Assembly: GCF_000721105.1 (NCBI RefSeq)
Contig: NZ_JOEV01000006.1
Location: 124,001 to 188,000, forward strand
Length of the DNA: 64,000 bases
Source of the DNA: Streptomyces cellulosae
GTDB lineage: Bacteria; Actinomycetota; Actinomycetes; Streptomycetales; Streptomycetaceae
Reading direction: 5' to 3'
Made by a program: the position numbers and the translations under genes. How positions within the stretch are numbered: the stretch's first letter is position 1; each line of letters begins with the position of its first letter. This document shows, piece after piece, positions 8,040 to 21,940 of the stretch. The notes beneath the pieces were generated by a model that made no database searches, was not told the DNA's origin, and saw only the letters and a program-made list of their open reading frames with translations.

Positions 8040-9434
8040 CTACCAGTCGGCCCCCGCGCCACCACTCCTACGCCGTCCCACCACCATCCACACCCCAAGC
8101 CCCATCAGCAACGCAGTCCCCGTGCCGATGCCGCCCGCCGCAAGCAGCCTCATCGCGGTGTCGTCCCCCGTGACCGTCCCGCTGCTCCCCGCAGCCGCCG
8201 TCTCCCGGCCCTGGGCTGCCTCGGCCTCGAAAACCCCCGGCGGCTCGGACTCCCCCGCGTACTCAGGACCGGCTGCCGCCGTGCCCGTGACGCGTATGCG
8301 CAGGGTCAGGTCGAAGGGCCCCTTGCCGAACCGGTCGGCCACCTGCTCCGAGAGGTGTACGACGAGGTAGTAGGAGCCCGCGAACCGCATGCCGCTCACG
8401 CGGTCGGAGACGTCGTACCGGTTGGCGTAGGCGACCGGCGGCAACGGTTTGAGCGTGGCCGCTCGCTGGCTGCCGTCGTAGACCGTGCCCACGCCGTCGA
8501 CCAAGCCGCGCGCGGGGTTGTAGAGGGACAGCACCAGCGCCCTGGACACGAGGCCATTGTCTTCGCCCGAACTGCCCAGCTCGGCGGTGGCGTAGAGCTG
8601 CCGGCCCCAATCCACGGGCACCGCGTAGAACAGTGTCTGTCCGGGCACGATGCCGTCGTGCCAGACCCCCTGACCCACGGATGGCGCACCGGCGAAACCG
8701 GAGCCGCCCGCGCGGGACACGGCTTCGCCCGTCACAGGTGCGGGTGAGGCGGAGTTCCAGACCTCGGGCGCACTCGTCGCATCGGCCTCCTTGAGCCCCG
8801 GCTCCGACACCGTGGCGAGCTCCAGCCCCCAGTCATCCGACGAGGACCCCGCTCGATGGACGCGCTCGACGAGGACGTAGTACGCGCCGGCGTCGCGACA
8901 CCGGATCGACTCGGGGCGCGAGATGTCACGTGCACCCACGGCGGTCAGGGGGTGGGGCCGACGGTCAGTGCCGACGCTGGCGGTCTTGATGGAGCAGGAA
9001 TGGCTGTTGGCGTCCTGGACGGACACCTTGATGCCGTCGGTGGCGGAGACGGTCGTACCGGAACCGGGTACGGCCGTGACGGACACGTACACGTTCGACG
9101 AGGCGTCCAGGTCGAGGCGGTAGTAGAGCCTGCCGTCGACGGGGAGGGAGCTTCGGTACGTCGTACCGGGCGCCAACGCGAGGGCGTCCCCCGTGCTCGT
9201 CGCGCCGTCGACCGACCGGGCGTCCGCGTCGAAGCCGTAGGAACTCCACGGTCCGGCCGCCGACGCGGACGGCGTTCCCGACCCGGCCCCCGCCAGACAC
9301 AGCACCGCACCCACGACGGCGACCCGCCCGACGCCGCCCCGCCTGATGCCGAGGACCACCCGCCGGGCCACCACGCGCAGAGCCCCCGCGGGACGACCAC
9401 CCCCGTGCCGCCTCCACCCCGTACGCCACCCCAT
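8040..9434 (-). CDS. secreted protein with C-terminal membrane anchor, function unknown
   Basis: 464 aa. The first 57 residues form a long Arg-rich signal peptide ending near SASA-AG. The body has two beta-rich blocks (YRLDLDASSNVYVSV, FYAVPVDWGRQLYATAEL, YYLVVHLSE) that resemble pre-peptidase C-terminal or jelly-roll folds; I cannot assign a family. A membrane helix (about 432-452, GTGTALLMGLGVWMVV) and an Arg-rich tail fix it in the membrane with the body outside. The ATG at 9434 was chosen because the arginine-rich plus hydrophobic signal starts there; the frame stays open upstream to 9698 in low-complexity sequence. It converges on the kinase gene with only 53 nt between stops. Confidence 0.75.
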   Translation of the reverse strand: MGWRTGWRRHGGGRPAGALRVVARRVVLGIRRGGVGRVAVVGAVLCLAGAGSGTPSASAAGPWSSYGFDADARSVDGATSTGDALALAPGTTYRSSLPVDGRLYYRLDLDASSNVYVSVTAVPGSGTTVSATDGIKVSVQDANSHSCSIKTASVGTDRRPHPLTAVGARDISRPESIRCRDAGAYYVLVERVHRAGSSSDDWGLELATVSEPGLKEADATSAPEVWNSASPAPVTGEAVSRAGGSGFAGAPSVGQGVWHDGIVPGQTLFYAVPVDWGRQLYATAELGSSGEDNGLVSRALVLSLYNPARGLVDGVGTVYDGSQRAATLKPLPPVAYANRYDVSDRVSGMRFAGSYYLVVHLSEQVADRFGKGPFDLTLRIRVTGTAAAGPEYAGESEPPGVFEAEAAQGRETAAAGSSGTVTGDDTAMRLLAAGGIGTGTALLMGLGVWMVVGRRRSGGAGADW

Positions 9435-9669
9435 GACGCGCCACCCCACTCGTCGTTGCCCGGACCGCCTGACGTCCTGGCCGCCTTGACCGCCTGACTG
9501 CCTGACCGTGTGTCCCCGTGTCCCGGCGTCCGTGTGTCGTGTGTCCGTGTGACCGTCGCCCATCCTGCCCCGTCGGCAGGCACCCCATCCGCGCATTCCG
9601 TACGAGCGTCCGAAACGCCCGGCATCACCGCCCCGCCCTGCCACAGGACCCGTGCCCCCGCAACACGGA

Positions 9670-9693
9670 GCCCGGGTGGCACACCACCCGGGC
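9670..9693. terminator. 10-bp perfect hairpin
   Basis: GCCCGGGTGG and CCACCCGGGC flank a CACA loop. It lies downstream of the DLW-39 gene on the minus strand, next to a second hairpin. Confidence 0.6.
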
Positions 9694-9700
9694 AACACAA

Positions 9701-9726
9701 AACCCCGACCGCGAGGCGGCCGGGGT
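9701..9726 (-). terminator. terminator after DLW-39 gene
   Basis: On the minus strand, ACCCCGGCCGC and GCGGTCGGGGT (one G-U pair) flank a 3-nt loop and are followed by a TTTT run. Confidence 0.7.
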
Positions 9727-9747
9727 CTGTTCAGAATCGGTCGGTAC

Positions 9748-9876
9748 TCACGAACCCGTGGGCACGGAGTCAGTCGCCTCCGTCCACAGATCCTGCTCGG
9801 CGCGATCCGCCTGGATCTGGCGGTACACGAGGAGCCCGCCGATGGCGGCCAGTGCGACCAGGAGAAGCTTCTTCAC
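9748..9876 (-). CDS. DLW-39 family small membrane protein
   Basis: 42 aa. It starts with basic residues (VKK), has one membrane helix (about 4-17, LLLVALAAIGGLLVY) and a polar tail with AEQDLWTEAT, which holds the Asp-Leu-Trp motif that names this actinobacterial family. The start is GTG at 9876 with GAGG ten bases upstream. The function is unknown. It is monocistronic, with two terminator-like hairpins downstream. Confidence 0.85.
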   Translation of the reverse strand: MKKLLLVALAAIGGLLVYRQIQADRAEQDLWTEATDSVPTGS

Positions 9877-10213
9877 CGCGCGACCTCGTCTTTCCTTGAC
9901 GTAGGGGACTTCTGGCGCCCGACTATACACACCGACCGATACCGATCGGTGACCTACGTCGGGCCCCAACTCCCGTCTGCTGCACCGCAGTACAAGCGGA
10001 CCACCAGGCTCCGACCAGAGGGTGACCACACCCGTACAGACGGTTATTTTTTGGTGCCTTCCTACCGGATCCCCTCTTTTCGCCCTTCTTGCACCCATCC
10101 GAGTGGTGTTCATCTGAAGATCGAAGCGCCACGGGCGTCGGTCCACCACTTCGCAGCCCCCATACACATCATGAGGAAAGTACGCAAATCGCCCGACCCG
10201 AAAGTGAGGAACC
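9877..10213. promoter_or_regulatory. divergent intergenic region DLW-39 / DUF6344-like gene
   Basis: 337 nt without a gene. At 9931-9950 it holds ACCGACCGAT followed by the 10-bp palindrome ACCGATCGGT, a possible operator. The stretch 10040-10200 is lower in GC and probably carries the promoter of the plus-strand gene. Confidence 0.45.
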
Positions 10214-10663
10214 ATGGCCCAGAACAAGGTCATGAATCTGTGGACCGCCTTCGTCACCGCCTTCCTCGCGCTGTGCACGGCGCTCGGACTCATCACCACG
10301 ACCGCAGCCGCGGCCGTACCGCAGGCCAGGACGCCTCGCAACAGCACCCCGCCCGCGAGCATCCCGCCCGCGACCGCCCCGGTGCTTTCCCCCAATGCCT
10401 CGCCCTGGTCCCGCGTAAGGTCTCTGCCGCCGACGATGAAGCAGCGCATCCGCGCCGAGGCCCACGGCAAGACCCCCCGTTGCCGGCACCGCTCGCCCGT
10501 GGATGTGGACATGAACACAGACACCATCGCGCCCTCGGCCTCGACCTCGACCTCGGACACCACCGCCCAGGCCCATGACGTCGCGCCCTGCGCCCCGTCC
10601 GCGCCCGCGTCCGCGCCCGCGTCCGCGCCCGAAGGCGAACTCCTCGCATCGCGTCGGCACTGA
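10214..10663 (+). CDS. small exported protein, DUF6344-like
   Basis: 149 aa. The conserved-looking part is the start: MAQNKVMNLWTAFVTAFLAL, an uncleaved signal anchor or signal peptide (to about residue 34), then a Pro/Ala/Thr-rich stretch and the basic segment SLPPTMKQRIRAEAHG. The C-terminal 60 residues are low complexity (Ser/Thr/Ala/Pro). GAGGAA precedes the ATG. I recognise the N-terminus and the MKQRIRAEA segment as typical of a Streptomyces-only family that I recall as DUF6344; that number is from memory. The function is unknown. Confidence 0.65.
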   Translation: MAQNKVMNLWTAFVTAFLALCTALGLITTTAAAAVPQARTPRNSTPPASIPPATAPVLSPNASPWSRVRSLPPTMKQRIRAEAHGKTPRCRHRSPVDVDMNTDTIAPSASTSTSDTTAQAHDVAPCAPSAPASAPASAPEGELLASRRH

Positions 10664-10677
10664 CGGACCGCGTCCCA

Positions 10678-10740
10678 TGACAGACCGGATTCCCAGCATG
10701 ACGGACCGATTCCCAGCGGGGACGGACCGATTCCGAGCAC
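10678..10740. repeat. three imperfect 20-21-bp direct repeats
   Basis: The unit is close to TGACGGACCGATTCCCAGC, at 10678, 10699 and 10719. The 348-nt gap in which it lies (10664-11011) holds no gene that I can support. Confidence 0.7.
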
Positions 10741-10973
10741 GGACGACTTGCCGCAGCATGCACCACCGCCCCGCAGACGCCCTTCCGCATCCGGGTCACG
10801 GCGCCCTTGCGTACAGCAGCAACGCCGCGTGTGACCTACCCCTGATGCGAACGGCCTCCGCCCCCAAAGCCTGTATGACGATCCTCACCAGGCGCCGTCA
10901 AAAGCGAATCACAAGCCTTGTGCGGATCAGAAGCCTCGTGACGAGAGAGCCACGAGGAACTGTGCACCACGCC

Positions 10974-11003
10974 AAAAACCCCCGGCCCAAGTGGACCGGA
11001 GGT
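10974..11003 (-). terminator. terminator of tRNA-Ile transcript
   Basis: On the minus strand ACCTCCGG pairs with CCGGGGGT (one G-U pair) and is followed by a TTTTT run, just after the tRNA 3' end. Confidence 0.65.
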
Positions 11004-11011
11004 CTTCGTGC

Positions 11012-11088
11012 TGGTGGGGCTAACAGGATTTGAACCTGTGGCCTCATCCTTATCAGGGATGCGCTCTAACCAACTGAGCTATAGCCCC
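11012..11088 (-). tRNA. tRNA-Ile, anticodon GAT
   Basis: 77 nt including an encoded CCA. The acceptor stem GGGGCTA pairs with TAGCCCC, the anticodon loop is CTGATAA with GAT, and the T arm is CAGGTTCAAATCCTG. It lies upstream of nothing else on its strand and downstream of the gyrB-gyrA-DUF3566 cluster. Confidence 0.97.
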
Positions 11089-11200
11089 GCCGCGCTGTTC
11101 GGGGTATGTCCCGCGCGCTGACTCCTGAAGATTAGCGCACGACGTGGGCAGTCCCAAAATCGGTTCTCGGCTGACCGTCACCGGAGGTTTGACGTGCTGC

Positions 11201-12031
11201 TCACTCGTCTTCGGCCAGTGTCAGTTCGACGCCGCCGACGAAGCCGGCGGAGAGGTTGTAGATGAACGCGCCGAGCGTCGCGAGGGCCGTCGCGAGGACG
11301 ACGTCGATGACCGCGATGATCGTCGTGAACATCAGCACATTGGGCAGCGAGAGGAAGGACTGCAGGTCGAAGCCGTTCGACTCGTTCGAGCCAGTCGCCT
11401 CCGAGATCGTGCTGCCGACCGTCGAGAAGACGCCCATCGCGTCCATGACCATCCACAGCACCGCGGCCGCCACGATCGTGCAGATGCCCAGTGCGATGGA
11501 GAGCAGGAAGCTGACTTTCATGACCGACCACGGGTCGGCCTTGGACACGCGCAGCCGTGCCTTGCGAGTGCGGGGCGTGGTGCGCGCGCCGGTGCGCGGA
11601 CGCCGTACGGCGCCAGGCTGTGCCTGTGACTGCGCCGGGTAGGCCTGCGGCGGGTGGTAAGGACCCGCGGGCTGCTGCGGCTGCCGTTCGCCCGGCAGCG
11701 GCGACGCCGCCGCCTCGGACGATGTCGGCTGAGCCTGAGCGCCCGGAGCGGCCGTGGCCTGGCTCGCGCCTGTGGCGTGCCGTTGGGCCTGCGGACCTCG
11801 GGTGTCCGTCACAGTTCCCCCCTGGGATCCATGCGTGTCGGGCGAGCGCGACTCGGCCGCGGAAGGCTTGATCGCCTGCAGGTTGGTCGTATGCGGGTCG
11901 GTCAGACGCGCATCCGCCGTGCGCGAGTCCGGCGTACGCGCGGCGGAGCCACGGCTGCCGCCGTCCGACTCCGAACCGGCCGTGGGACCGGTCGGGGTTC
12001 CGGTCGATCCGGCACCCGTGGCTCCGCTCAC
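11201..12031 (-). CDS. DUF3566 domain membrane protein
   Basis: 276 aa. The first 160 residues are disordered, rich in Gly, Ser, Thr, Gln and Pro. The DUF3566 domain follows (about 165-276) with two membrane helices (about 180-205 and 235-260) and the segment KADPWSVMKVSFLLS. The family is an actinobacterial membrane protein almost always next to gyrA; its role is not established. The GTG start lies 18 nt after the gyrA stop with GAGGAGAG upstream, so it is in the gyrB-gyrA transcript. Confidence 0.92.
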   Translation of the reverse strand: MSGATGAGSTGTPTGPTAGSESDGGSRGSAARTPDSRTADARLTDPHTTNLQAIKPSAAESRSPDTHGSQGGTVTDTRGPQAQRHATGASQATAAPGAQAQPTSSEAAASPLPGERQPQQPAGPYHPPQAYPAQSQAQPGAVRRPRTGARTTPRTRKARLRVSKADPWSVMKVSFLLSIALGICTIVAAAVLWMVMDAMGVFSTVGSTISEATGSNESNGFDLQSFLSLPNVLMFTTIIAVIDVVLATALATLGAFIYNLSAGFVGGVELTLAEDE

Positions 12032-12049
12032 GATGACTCTCTCCTCGTG

Positions 12050-14644
<2,595 letters not shown>

Positions 14645-14686
14645 TGCTGGTGAAGATCCTTCCCTGTGCGGTCAGCTGAGACCGAC

Positions 14687-17132
<2,446 letters not shown>

Positions 17133-17699
17133 TCACCCATAGGTGTCGCCGGGGCCCGTGCTGCCGGGGGCCCGCAGGGGACCGTAGCGACGGGCGGGAC
17201 CGCCGGGGCCGTTCACCTTGATCAGCTTCACCGCGCCGTGCCCCAGGTCCTCGTTGAGGCGGGCGACCAGCGTCGGGGCGAGCAGGCGCAGATTCGTCGC
17301 CCAGGCCGTGGAGTCGCAGCGCACGACCAGGACCCGCTCGTCCTCGTCGTACTTCTCCGGTTCGCAGTGCTTGGCCACGTCCTCGCCGACGATCTGCGGC
17401 CAGCGGCCCATCACCCCGCCCACCGCGGCCGGCGTCTCCCAGCCTCGCTCGGTGATCAGCCGGTTGATGGCGGAGCCGAGCGCCATGGGGTCGCGGCCGT
17501 CGGCGCGCGCGCCGGAGCGCAGACCGCCGCGGCGGGCCTGCTTCTTCTGCTGGACCGCGTCCCCACGCGCGCGTGCCTGTTCCTTCGCGGCGCGCAGCGC
17601 CACGCGCGCGAGGTCGACGCCGGAGGGTTCCGGGGTCTTGGCGGCGGGTTCCTCCGCCGCGGGTCGTGCGGGGCGCGGCGCGGGCTCGTCCGTGCTCAT
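17133..17699 (-). CDS. DUF721 (DciA-like) protein
   Basis: 188 aa. The first 75 residues are Pro/Ala/Arg-rich. The DUF721 domain follows (about 80-165), with [19 protein letters not shown] and [17 protein letters not shown]. Bacterial proteins of this family include DciA, which helps load the replicative helicase DnaB. That function has been shown in other bacteria, and its transfer to this protein is inference. The ATG overlaps the recF stop (ATGA), so the genes are translationally coupled. The location between recF and gyrB and the presence of dnaB in the window fit a replication role. Confidence 0.88.
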   Translation of the reverse strand: MSTDEPAPRPARPAAEEPAAKTPEPSGVDLARVALRAAKEQARARGDAVQQKKQARRGGLRSGARADGRDPMALGSAINRLITERGWETPAAVGGVMGRWPQIVGEDVAKHCEPEKYDEDERVLVVRCDSTAWATNLRLLAPTLVARLNEDLGHGAVKLIKVNGPGGPARRYGPLRAPGSTGPGDTYG

Positions 17700-18817
17700 A
17701 CGCGCTCCACCGTCCCGTCGGACACGGCGAACCGGGTCCCCGCCAGTACGTGCGGTACGTCGTCGTCGACCGCGGCCGTCACCAGAACCTGCTCGCCCGG
17801 CGCGACCAACTCGGCCAGGCGCTCGCGACGGCGCGTGTCCAGCTCGGCGAAGACGTCGTCGAGGACGAGCACCGGTTCGTTGCCCTCGGCCCTGAGGAGG
17901 TCGTACGACGCCAGACGCAGCGCCAGCGCGTAGGACCACGACTCGCCGTGGGAGGCGTAGCCCTTGGCCGGCAACTGACCGAGTTTGAGCAGCAGGTCGT
18001 CCCGATGCGGCCCCACGAGGGTGACGCCCCGCTCGATCTCCTGCTTGCGGGCCTCGGCGAGCGCGGCCATCAGCTGCTCGTAGAGATCCTCGCGGGTGTG
18101 TGCCTCGCCCGGAGCGGACGGCTTGTAGTCGAGAGCCACCGGGCCCCCGCCGGGGGCCAGCTGTTCGTACGCCTTGTCGGTGAGGGGCTGGATCGCCGCG
18201 ATCAGGTCGAGACGCTGGGCGAGCAGTTCGGCGCCCACGCGCGCGAGGTGCTGGTCCCAGACGTCGAGCGTGGACAGGTCCATCGAGCGACCGCCGTGCC
18301 GTCGGGCCAGCGCGGCCGACTTCAACAGGGTGTTGCGCTGCTTGAGGACGCGCTCGTAGTCGGAGCGGACGCCGGCCATGCGCGGGGAGCGGGCCGTGAT
18401 CAGCTCGTCCAGGAAGCGCCGCCGTTCCCCAGGGTCGCCCTTCACCAGAGCGAGATCCTCGGGCGCGAACAGCACGGTCCTGACGATGCCGAGCACGTCA
18501 CGCGGCCTGACCTGCGAGGACCTGTTGATCCGGGCGCGGTTGGCCCTGCCGGGGTTCAGCTCCAGCTCGACCAGCTGCTGCCGCTCGCCCTGCGTGACCT
18601 GGGCCCGGATGACCGCGCGGTCGGCGCCCATGCGGACCAGGGGGGCGTCGGAGGCGACGCGGTGACTGCCGAGGGTGGCGAGGTAACCGACGGCCTCGAC
18701 CAGGTTGGTCTTGCCCTGCCCGTTGGGGCCCACGAACGCCGTGACGCCCGGGTCGAGCGGCACTTCGACCCGGGCGTACGAGCGGAAGTCGGCCAGCGAC
18801 AGGTGCGTGACGTGCAT
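17696..18817 (-). CDS. recF: DNA replication and repair protein RecF
   Basis: 373 aa, normal length. RecF is an SMC-like ATPase that helps load RecA at gapped DNA. The Walker A motif [13 protein letters not shown] lies at about residues 30-42, the signature [20 protein letters not shown] at about 283-302, and the Walker [12 protein letters not shown] at about 311-321. It starts [14 protein letters not shown]. Its stop overlaps the start of the DUF721 gene. Confidence 0.98.
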   Translation of the reverse strand: MHVTHLSLADFRSYARVEVPLDPGVTAFVGPNGQGKTNLVEAVGYLATLGSHRVASDAPLVRMGADRAVIRAQVTQGERQQLVELELNPGRANRARINRSSQVRPRDVLGIVRTVLFAPEDLALVKGDPGERRRFLDELITARSPRMAGVRSDYERVLKQRNTLLKSAALARRHGGRSMDLSTLDVWDQHLARVGAELLAQRLDLIAAIQPLTDKAYEQLAPGGGPVALDYKPSAPGEAHTREDLYEQLMAALAEARKQEIERGVTLVGPHRDDLLLKLGQLPAKGYASHGESWSYALALRLASYDLLRAEGNEPVLVLDDVFAELDTRRRERLAELVAPGEQVLVTAAVDDDVPHVLAGTRFAVSDGTVERV

Positions 18818-18866
18818 GGTCGTGCGCCGACCTCCCCCAGGTTGTGGACCACTGAGCAGCCCTGTG

Positions 18867-18937
18867 GATTACTTCTTCTCGATCTGTTGCGTCTGCTTCG
18901 CCTTGTTGCGCCTGCTCGGCCGATTACTTCTTCTCGA
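18867..18937. repeat. 16-bp repeat of the gnd 3' end
   Basis: GATTACTTCTTCTCGA occurs at 18867-18882 and again at 18922-18937, where it contains the gnd stop codon. The copies are 55 bp apart. TGTGGATTA (18863-18871) and TGTGGACCA (18844-18852), DnaA-box-like, lie next to the outer copy. Confidence 0.85.
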
Positions 18938-19799
18938 CCGCGTGGCCGCCGAACTGGTTGCGCAGCGCGGCGACCATCTTCATCTGCGGAGAGTCCTCCT
19001 GGCGCGACGCGAACCGCGCGAAGAGGGAGGCCGTGATCGCGGGAAGCGGCACGGCGTTGTCGATGGCGGCTTCCACAGTCCAGCGTCCCTCGCCGGAGTC
19101 CTGTGCAAAACCCTTCAGCCTGTCCAGGTGCTCGTCCTCGTCCAGGGCGTTCACCGCGAGGTCGAGCAGCCAGGAGCGGATGACGGTGCCTTCCTGCCAG
19201 GAGCGGAAGACCTCCCGCACGTCCGTCACGGAGTCGACCTTCTCCAGGAGCTCCCAGCCCTCGGCGTAGGCCTGCATCATCGCGTACTCGATGCCGTTGT
19301 GGACCATCTTCGCGAAGTGGCCCGCGCCCACCTTTCCGGCGTGCACCGCGCCGAGGTCGCCCTCGGGCTTGAGCGCGTCGAAGACCGGCTGCACCTTGGC
19401 GACGTTCTCCGCGTCGCCGCCGTACATCAGCGCATAGCCGTTCTCCAGGCCCCAGACGCCGCCGGAGACGCCGCAGTCGACGAAGCCGATGCCCTGGGCC
19501 GCCAGTTCCTCGGCGTGCTTCTCGTCGTCCGTCCAGCGGGAGTTCCCGCCGTCCACGACGACGTCACCCGGCTCCAGCAGCTTCGCGAGCTCGTCGACGG
19601 TGGACTGGGTCGCGGCACCGGCCGGGACCATCACCCAGACCACACGCGGGCTTTCGAGCTTGCCCACAAGCTCTTCCAGGCTGTGGACGTCCGCGCGGTC
19701 CGGGTTGCGGTCGTATCCGATCACGGTGTGGCCTGCGCGGCGTATCCGCTCGCGCATGTTGCCGCCCATCTTGCCGAGGCCGACGAGACCGAGCTCCAT
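18924..19799 (-). CDS. gnd: 6-phosphogluconate dehydrogenase, short (decarboxylating) form
   Basis: 291 aa. It oxidises 6-phosphogluconate to ribulose 5-phosphate and CO2 in the pentose phosphate pathway. The N-terminal Rossmann fold has GLVGLGKMGGNM and the substrate segment GVSGGVWGLENG; KVGAGHFAKMVHNGIEY holds the catalytic Lys. At about 290 residues it is the short class, often NAD-dependent, rather than the 470-residue NADP enzyme. The ATG at 19799 follows AAGGAA. Its position between dnaN and recF is standard for Streptomyces. Confidence 0.96.
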   Translation of the reverse strand: MELGLVGLGKMGGNMRERIRRAGHTVIGYDRNPDRADVHSLEELVGKLESPRVVWVMVPAGAATQSTVDELAKLLEPGDVVVDGGNSRWTDDEKHAEELAAQGIGFVDCGVSGGVWGLENGYALMYGGDAENVAKVQPVFDALKPEGDLGAVHAGKVGAGHFAKMVHNGIEYAMMQAYAEGWELLEKVDSVTDVREVFRSWQEGTVIRSWLLDLAVNALDEDEHLDRLKGFAQDSGEGRWTVEAAIDNAVPLPAITASLFARFASRQEDSPQMKMVAALRNQFGGHAVEKK

Positions 19800-19956
19800 C
19801 AGTTGTTCCTTAGGTTTTGCGACGTGGCGTGACGGCACATACGTGCCGCGGCACTTTCGTACCTGCGTCCGAGCCTAAACCCGGACGCTCACGCACATCT
19901 GTGGGCATACGCGCTCAAACGCACGCCCCGACCTGCGGGTTCTCTGAAGGGCTCGG

Positions 19957-21087
19957 TCAGCCGCTGAGGCGCACCGGCATGATCAGGTACTTGTAGGCCT
20001 CGTCCGCCTCGGCATCCAGGGCCGGCTTGCCGCTGAGCAGGGCCGGCTTGGTGGACGTCGTGAAGGACAGCTGGGCCACCGGGGAGTCGATGGCGCTCAG
20101 GCCGTCCAGCAGGAAGGTCGGGTTGAAGGCGATCGAGACGTCGTCGCCCTCCAGCTGGGCGTCGACCCTTTCCACAGCCTGTGCGTCGTCGCTGGAACCG
20201 GCCTCGAGGATCAGCACGCCCTGCTCGAAGCTGAGCCGCACCGGGGTGTTGCGCTCGGCCACCAGGGCCACCCGCTTGACGGCCTCCACGAAGGGGGCGG
20301 TCTCGATGACGGCGACGGAGTTGAACTCCGTGGGGAACAGCGAGCGGTACTTCGGGAGGTCGCCCTCCAGGAGGCGGGTCGTCGTACGACGGCCGGCGCC
20401 TTCGAAGCCGATGAGGCCCTCGCCCGAACCCCCGCCGGACAGCGCCAGGATGACGCTGTCGCCGCTTGTGAGGGCCTTGGCGGTGTCCAGGAGCGTCTTG
20501 GCGGGCACCAGGGCCACCGCGGACGCCTCGGGGTTCTCCGGCTTCCACAGGAACTCACGGACCGCGAAGCGGTAGCGGTCGGTGGACGCCAGGGTGACGG
20601 TGTCGCCCTCGATCTCGATGCGCACGCCGGTCAGGACGGGCAGCGTGTCGTCACGGCCGGCGGCGATGGCGACCTGGGCGGCCGCGGAGGCGAAGACCTC
20701 GCCGGGGACGGTGCCGGTGGCGTTCGGCATCTGCGGCAGGGCCGGGTACTCCTCCACAGGCAGGGTGTGGAGGGTGAAGCGGGAGGAGCCGCACACCACC
20801 GTCGCCCGTACACCGTCTGTGGAGATCTCCACCGGGCGGTTGGGGAGGGCGCGGGAGATGTCGGCGAGCAGACGGCCCGAGACGAGGACCGTGCCCTCCT
20901 CCTCGACCTCCGCCTCGACCGACACGCGCGCCGAGACCTCGTAGTCGAAGCTGGACAGGCTGAGCTGGCCGTCTTCGGCCTTCAACAGCAGGCCGGCGAG
21001 GACAGGCGCCGGCGGACGGGCCGGGAGGCTGCGTGCCGCCCAGGCCACTGCCTCCGCGAGTACGTCGCGTTCCACCCGGATCTTCAC
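19957..21087 (-). CDS. dnaN: DNA polymerase III sliding clamp (beta subunit)
   Basis: 376 aa with the three repeated clamp domains. The dimeric ring tethers the polymerase to DNA. It starts VKIRVERDVLAEAVAWAARSLP and ends with YLIMPVRLSG, the usual C-terminal tail forming the peptide-binding pocket. The GTG at 21087 follows GGAGG. It is transcribed away from oriC, codirectional with the leftward fork. Confidence 0.99.
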   Translation of the reverse strand: MKIRVERDVLAEAVAWAARSLPARPPAPVLAGLLLKAEDGQLSLSSFDYEVSARVSVEAEVEEEGTVLVSGRLLADISRALPNRPVEISTDGVRATVVCGSSRFTLHTLPVEEYPALPQMPNATGTVPGEVFASAAAQVAIAAGRDDTLPVLTGVRIEIEGDTVTLASTDRYRFAVREFLWKPENPEASAVALVPAKTLLDTAKALTSGDSVILALSGGGSGEGLIGFEGAGRRTTTRLLEGDLPKYRSLFPTEFNSVAVIETAPFVEAVKRVALVAERNTPVRLSFEQGVLILEAGSSDDAQAVERVDAQLEGDDVSIAFNPTFLLDGLSAIDSPVAQLSFTTSTKPALLSGKPALDAEADEAYKYLIMPVRLSG

Positions 21088-21259
21088 TGTTGCCGCCTCC
21101 TGCTGTTGCCGGCGCTTCTCGGCCTGCCTGGCTTCGTCGTCTGTCTCGGTGTCGTCGATCCCTGTGAGGGGAAGGACACCGGGGACCAGTCTGACGCACG
21201 GCACTGACAGTAGGTGCCTGTCGGGGTCAAGTCGTGACGAGGGGCAGTCGGCAGCCGGA

Positions 21260-21845
21260 CAGCGAGTTGTGCACAGCCCCCACTTCGAAACGGATTCCCA
21301 GCTCTCTCTAGTTGGGAGTAGTAGTAGGGCCTGTGGATACCGTGGATAACCCTGTTTTCGCAGGTCAGGCCCCAGATTTTGTCCACGGACCCTGTGGGCG
21401 GCGGCGGTGGACAACCGGGCGTATCTGTGGAGAACAGAAAGTTCTGCACATCGCATGCACAGCCTGAGGCGAGTTCTCCCCAGCGCCGTCCCCAGCTTTA
21501 CCCGCCTTTCCCACAGGCCAACCCGGCACCTTCGTGTGACGCCTTTCACTCGACCCGGTGATCAGGCGCGGCGGGTTGCCGAACAGTGGACAGTCATGTG
21601 GAGAAGCGGGGGATCCTTGGGGACAACCGCCCTCAGCCTGTGGGTTGCCGGTGGACAACTCGATGCACAGGCTGTGGATCATCGCTTCGTCCACAGCCTG
21701 TGGAGATCGTTCGTCCACCAATCCACAGGCACCTGACCTCGCCTGATGGTCTTTCACCTGGGCGCTCTGTGGACACGATCTGGACAACTTCCCGGTCCCC
21801 AGGGTGTGGACGGGAAAAAGTCGCCGGATCTGTGGAGAGAGGCCG
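21260..21845. other. oriC: chromosomal replication origin oriC with about twenty DnaA boxes
   Basis: The dnaA-dnaN gap of about 0.9 kb carries boxes on both strands. Clear ones are TGTGGATAC 21332, CGTGGATAA near 21341, TTGTCCACG 21379, GGTGGACAA 21406, TGTGGAGAA 21426, AGTGGACAG 21585, TGTGGAGAA 21597, GGTGGACAA 21650, TGTGGATCA 21673, TCGTCCACA 21687, TGTGGAGAT 21699, TCGTCCACC 21711, CAATCCACA 21719, TGTGGACAC 21768, TGTGGACGG 21805 and TGTGGAGAG 21831. Weaker ones are TTGTGCACA 21267, TTCTGCACA 21442, TGGGGACAA 21618 and TCTGGACAA 21779. They form two groups (21.33-21.43 and 21.58-21.84 kb) separated by about 150 nt, which matches Streptomyces origins. Confidence 0.95.
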
Positions 21846-21884
21846 TAACCCGGCAGGTAATCGAACAGATGGCGACCGTGGCAT

Positions 21885-21928
21885 GAAGAAGGGCGCCCCC
21901 GGATCTCCTCCCGGGGGCGCCCTTCTTC
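21885..21928 (-). terminator. perfect 18-bp hairpin between dnaA and oriC
   Basis: The arms 21885-21902 and 21911-21928 are perfectly complementary with an 8-nt loop. It stands between dnaA, which is transcribed towards oriC, and the DnaA boxes. Confidence 0.85.
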
Positions 21929-21940
21929 GTCGTGTCTCGG

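Larger units (their letters stand above)
9435..9747. other. gap between DLW-39 and the secreted-protein gene
   Basis: 313 nt on the minus strand. It is low complexity (GTGTGT/CCGTGTGTC repeats near 9507-9560) and holds the DLW-39 terminators (9670-9726). I see no gene, and the secreted-protein promoter must be here. Confidence 0.45.

Noticed and set aside
9941..9950. TetR-type operator (ACCGATCGGT)
   Set aside because: A 10-bp palindrome is expected by chance at this GC content, and no TetR gene is near. Kept only as a note in the region entry.
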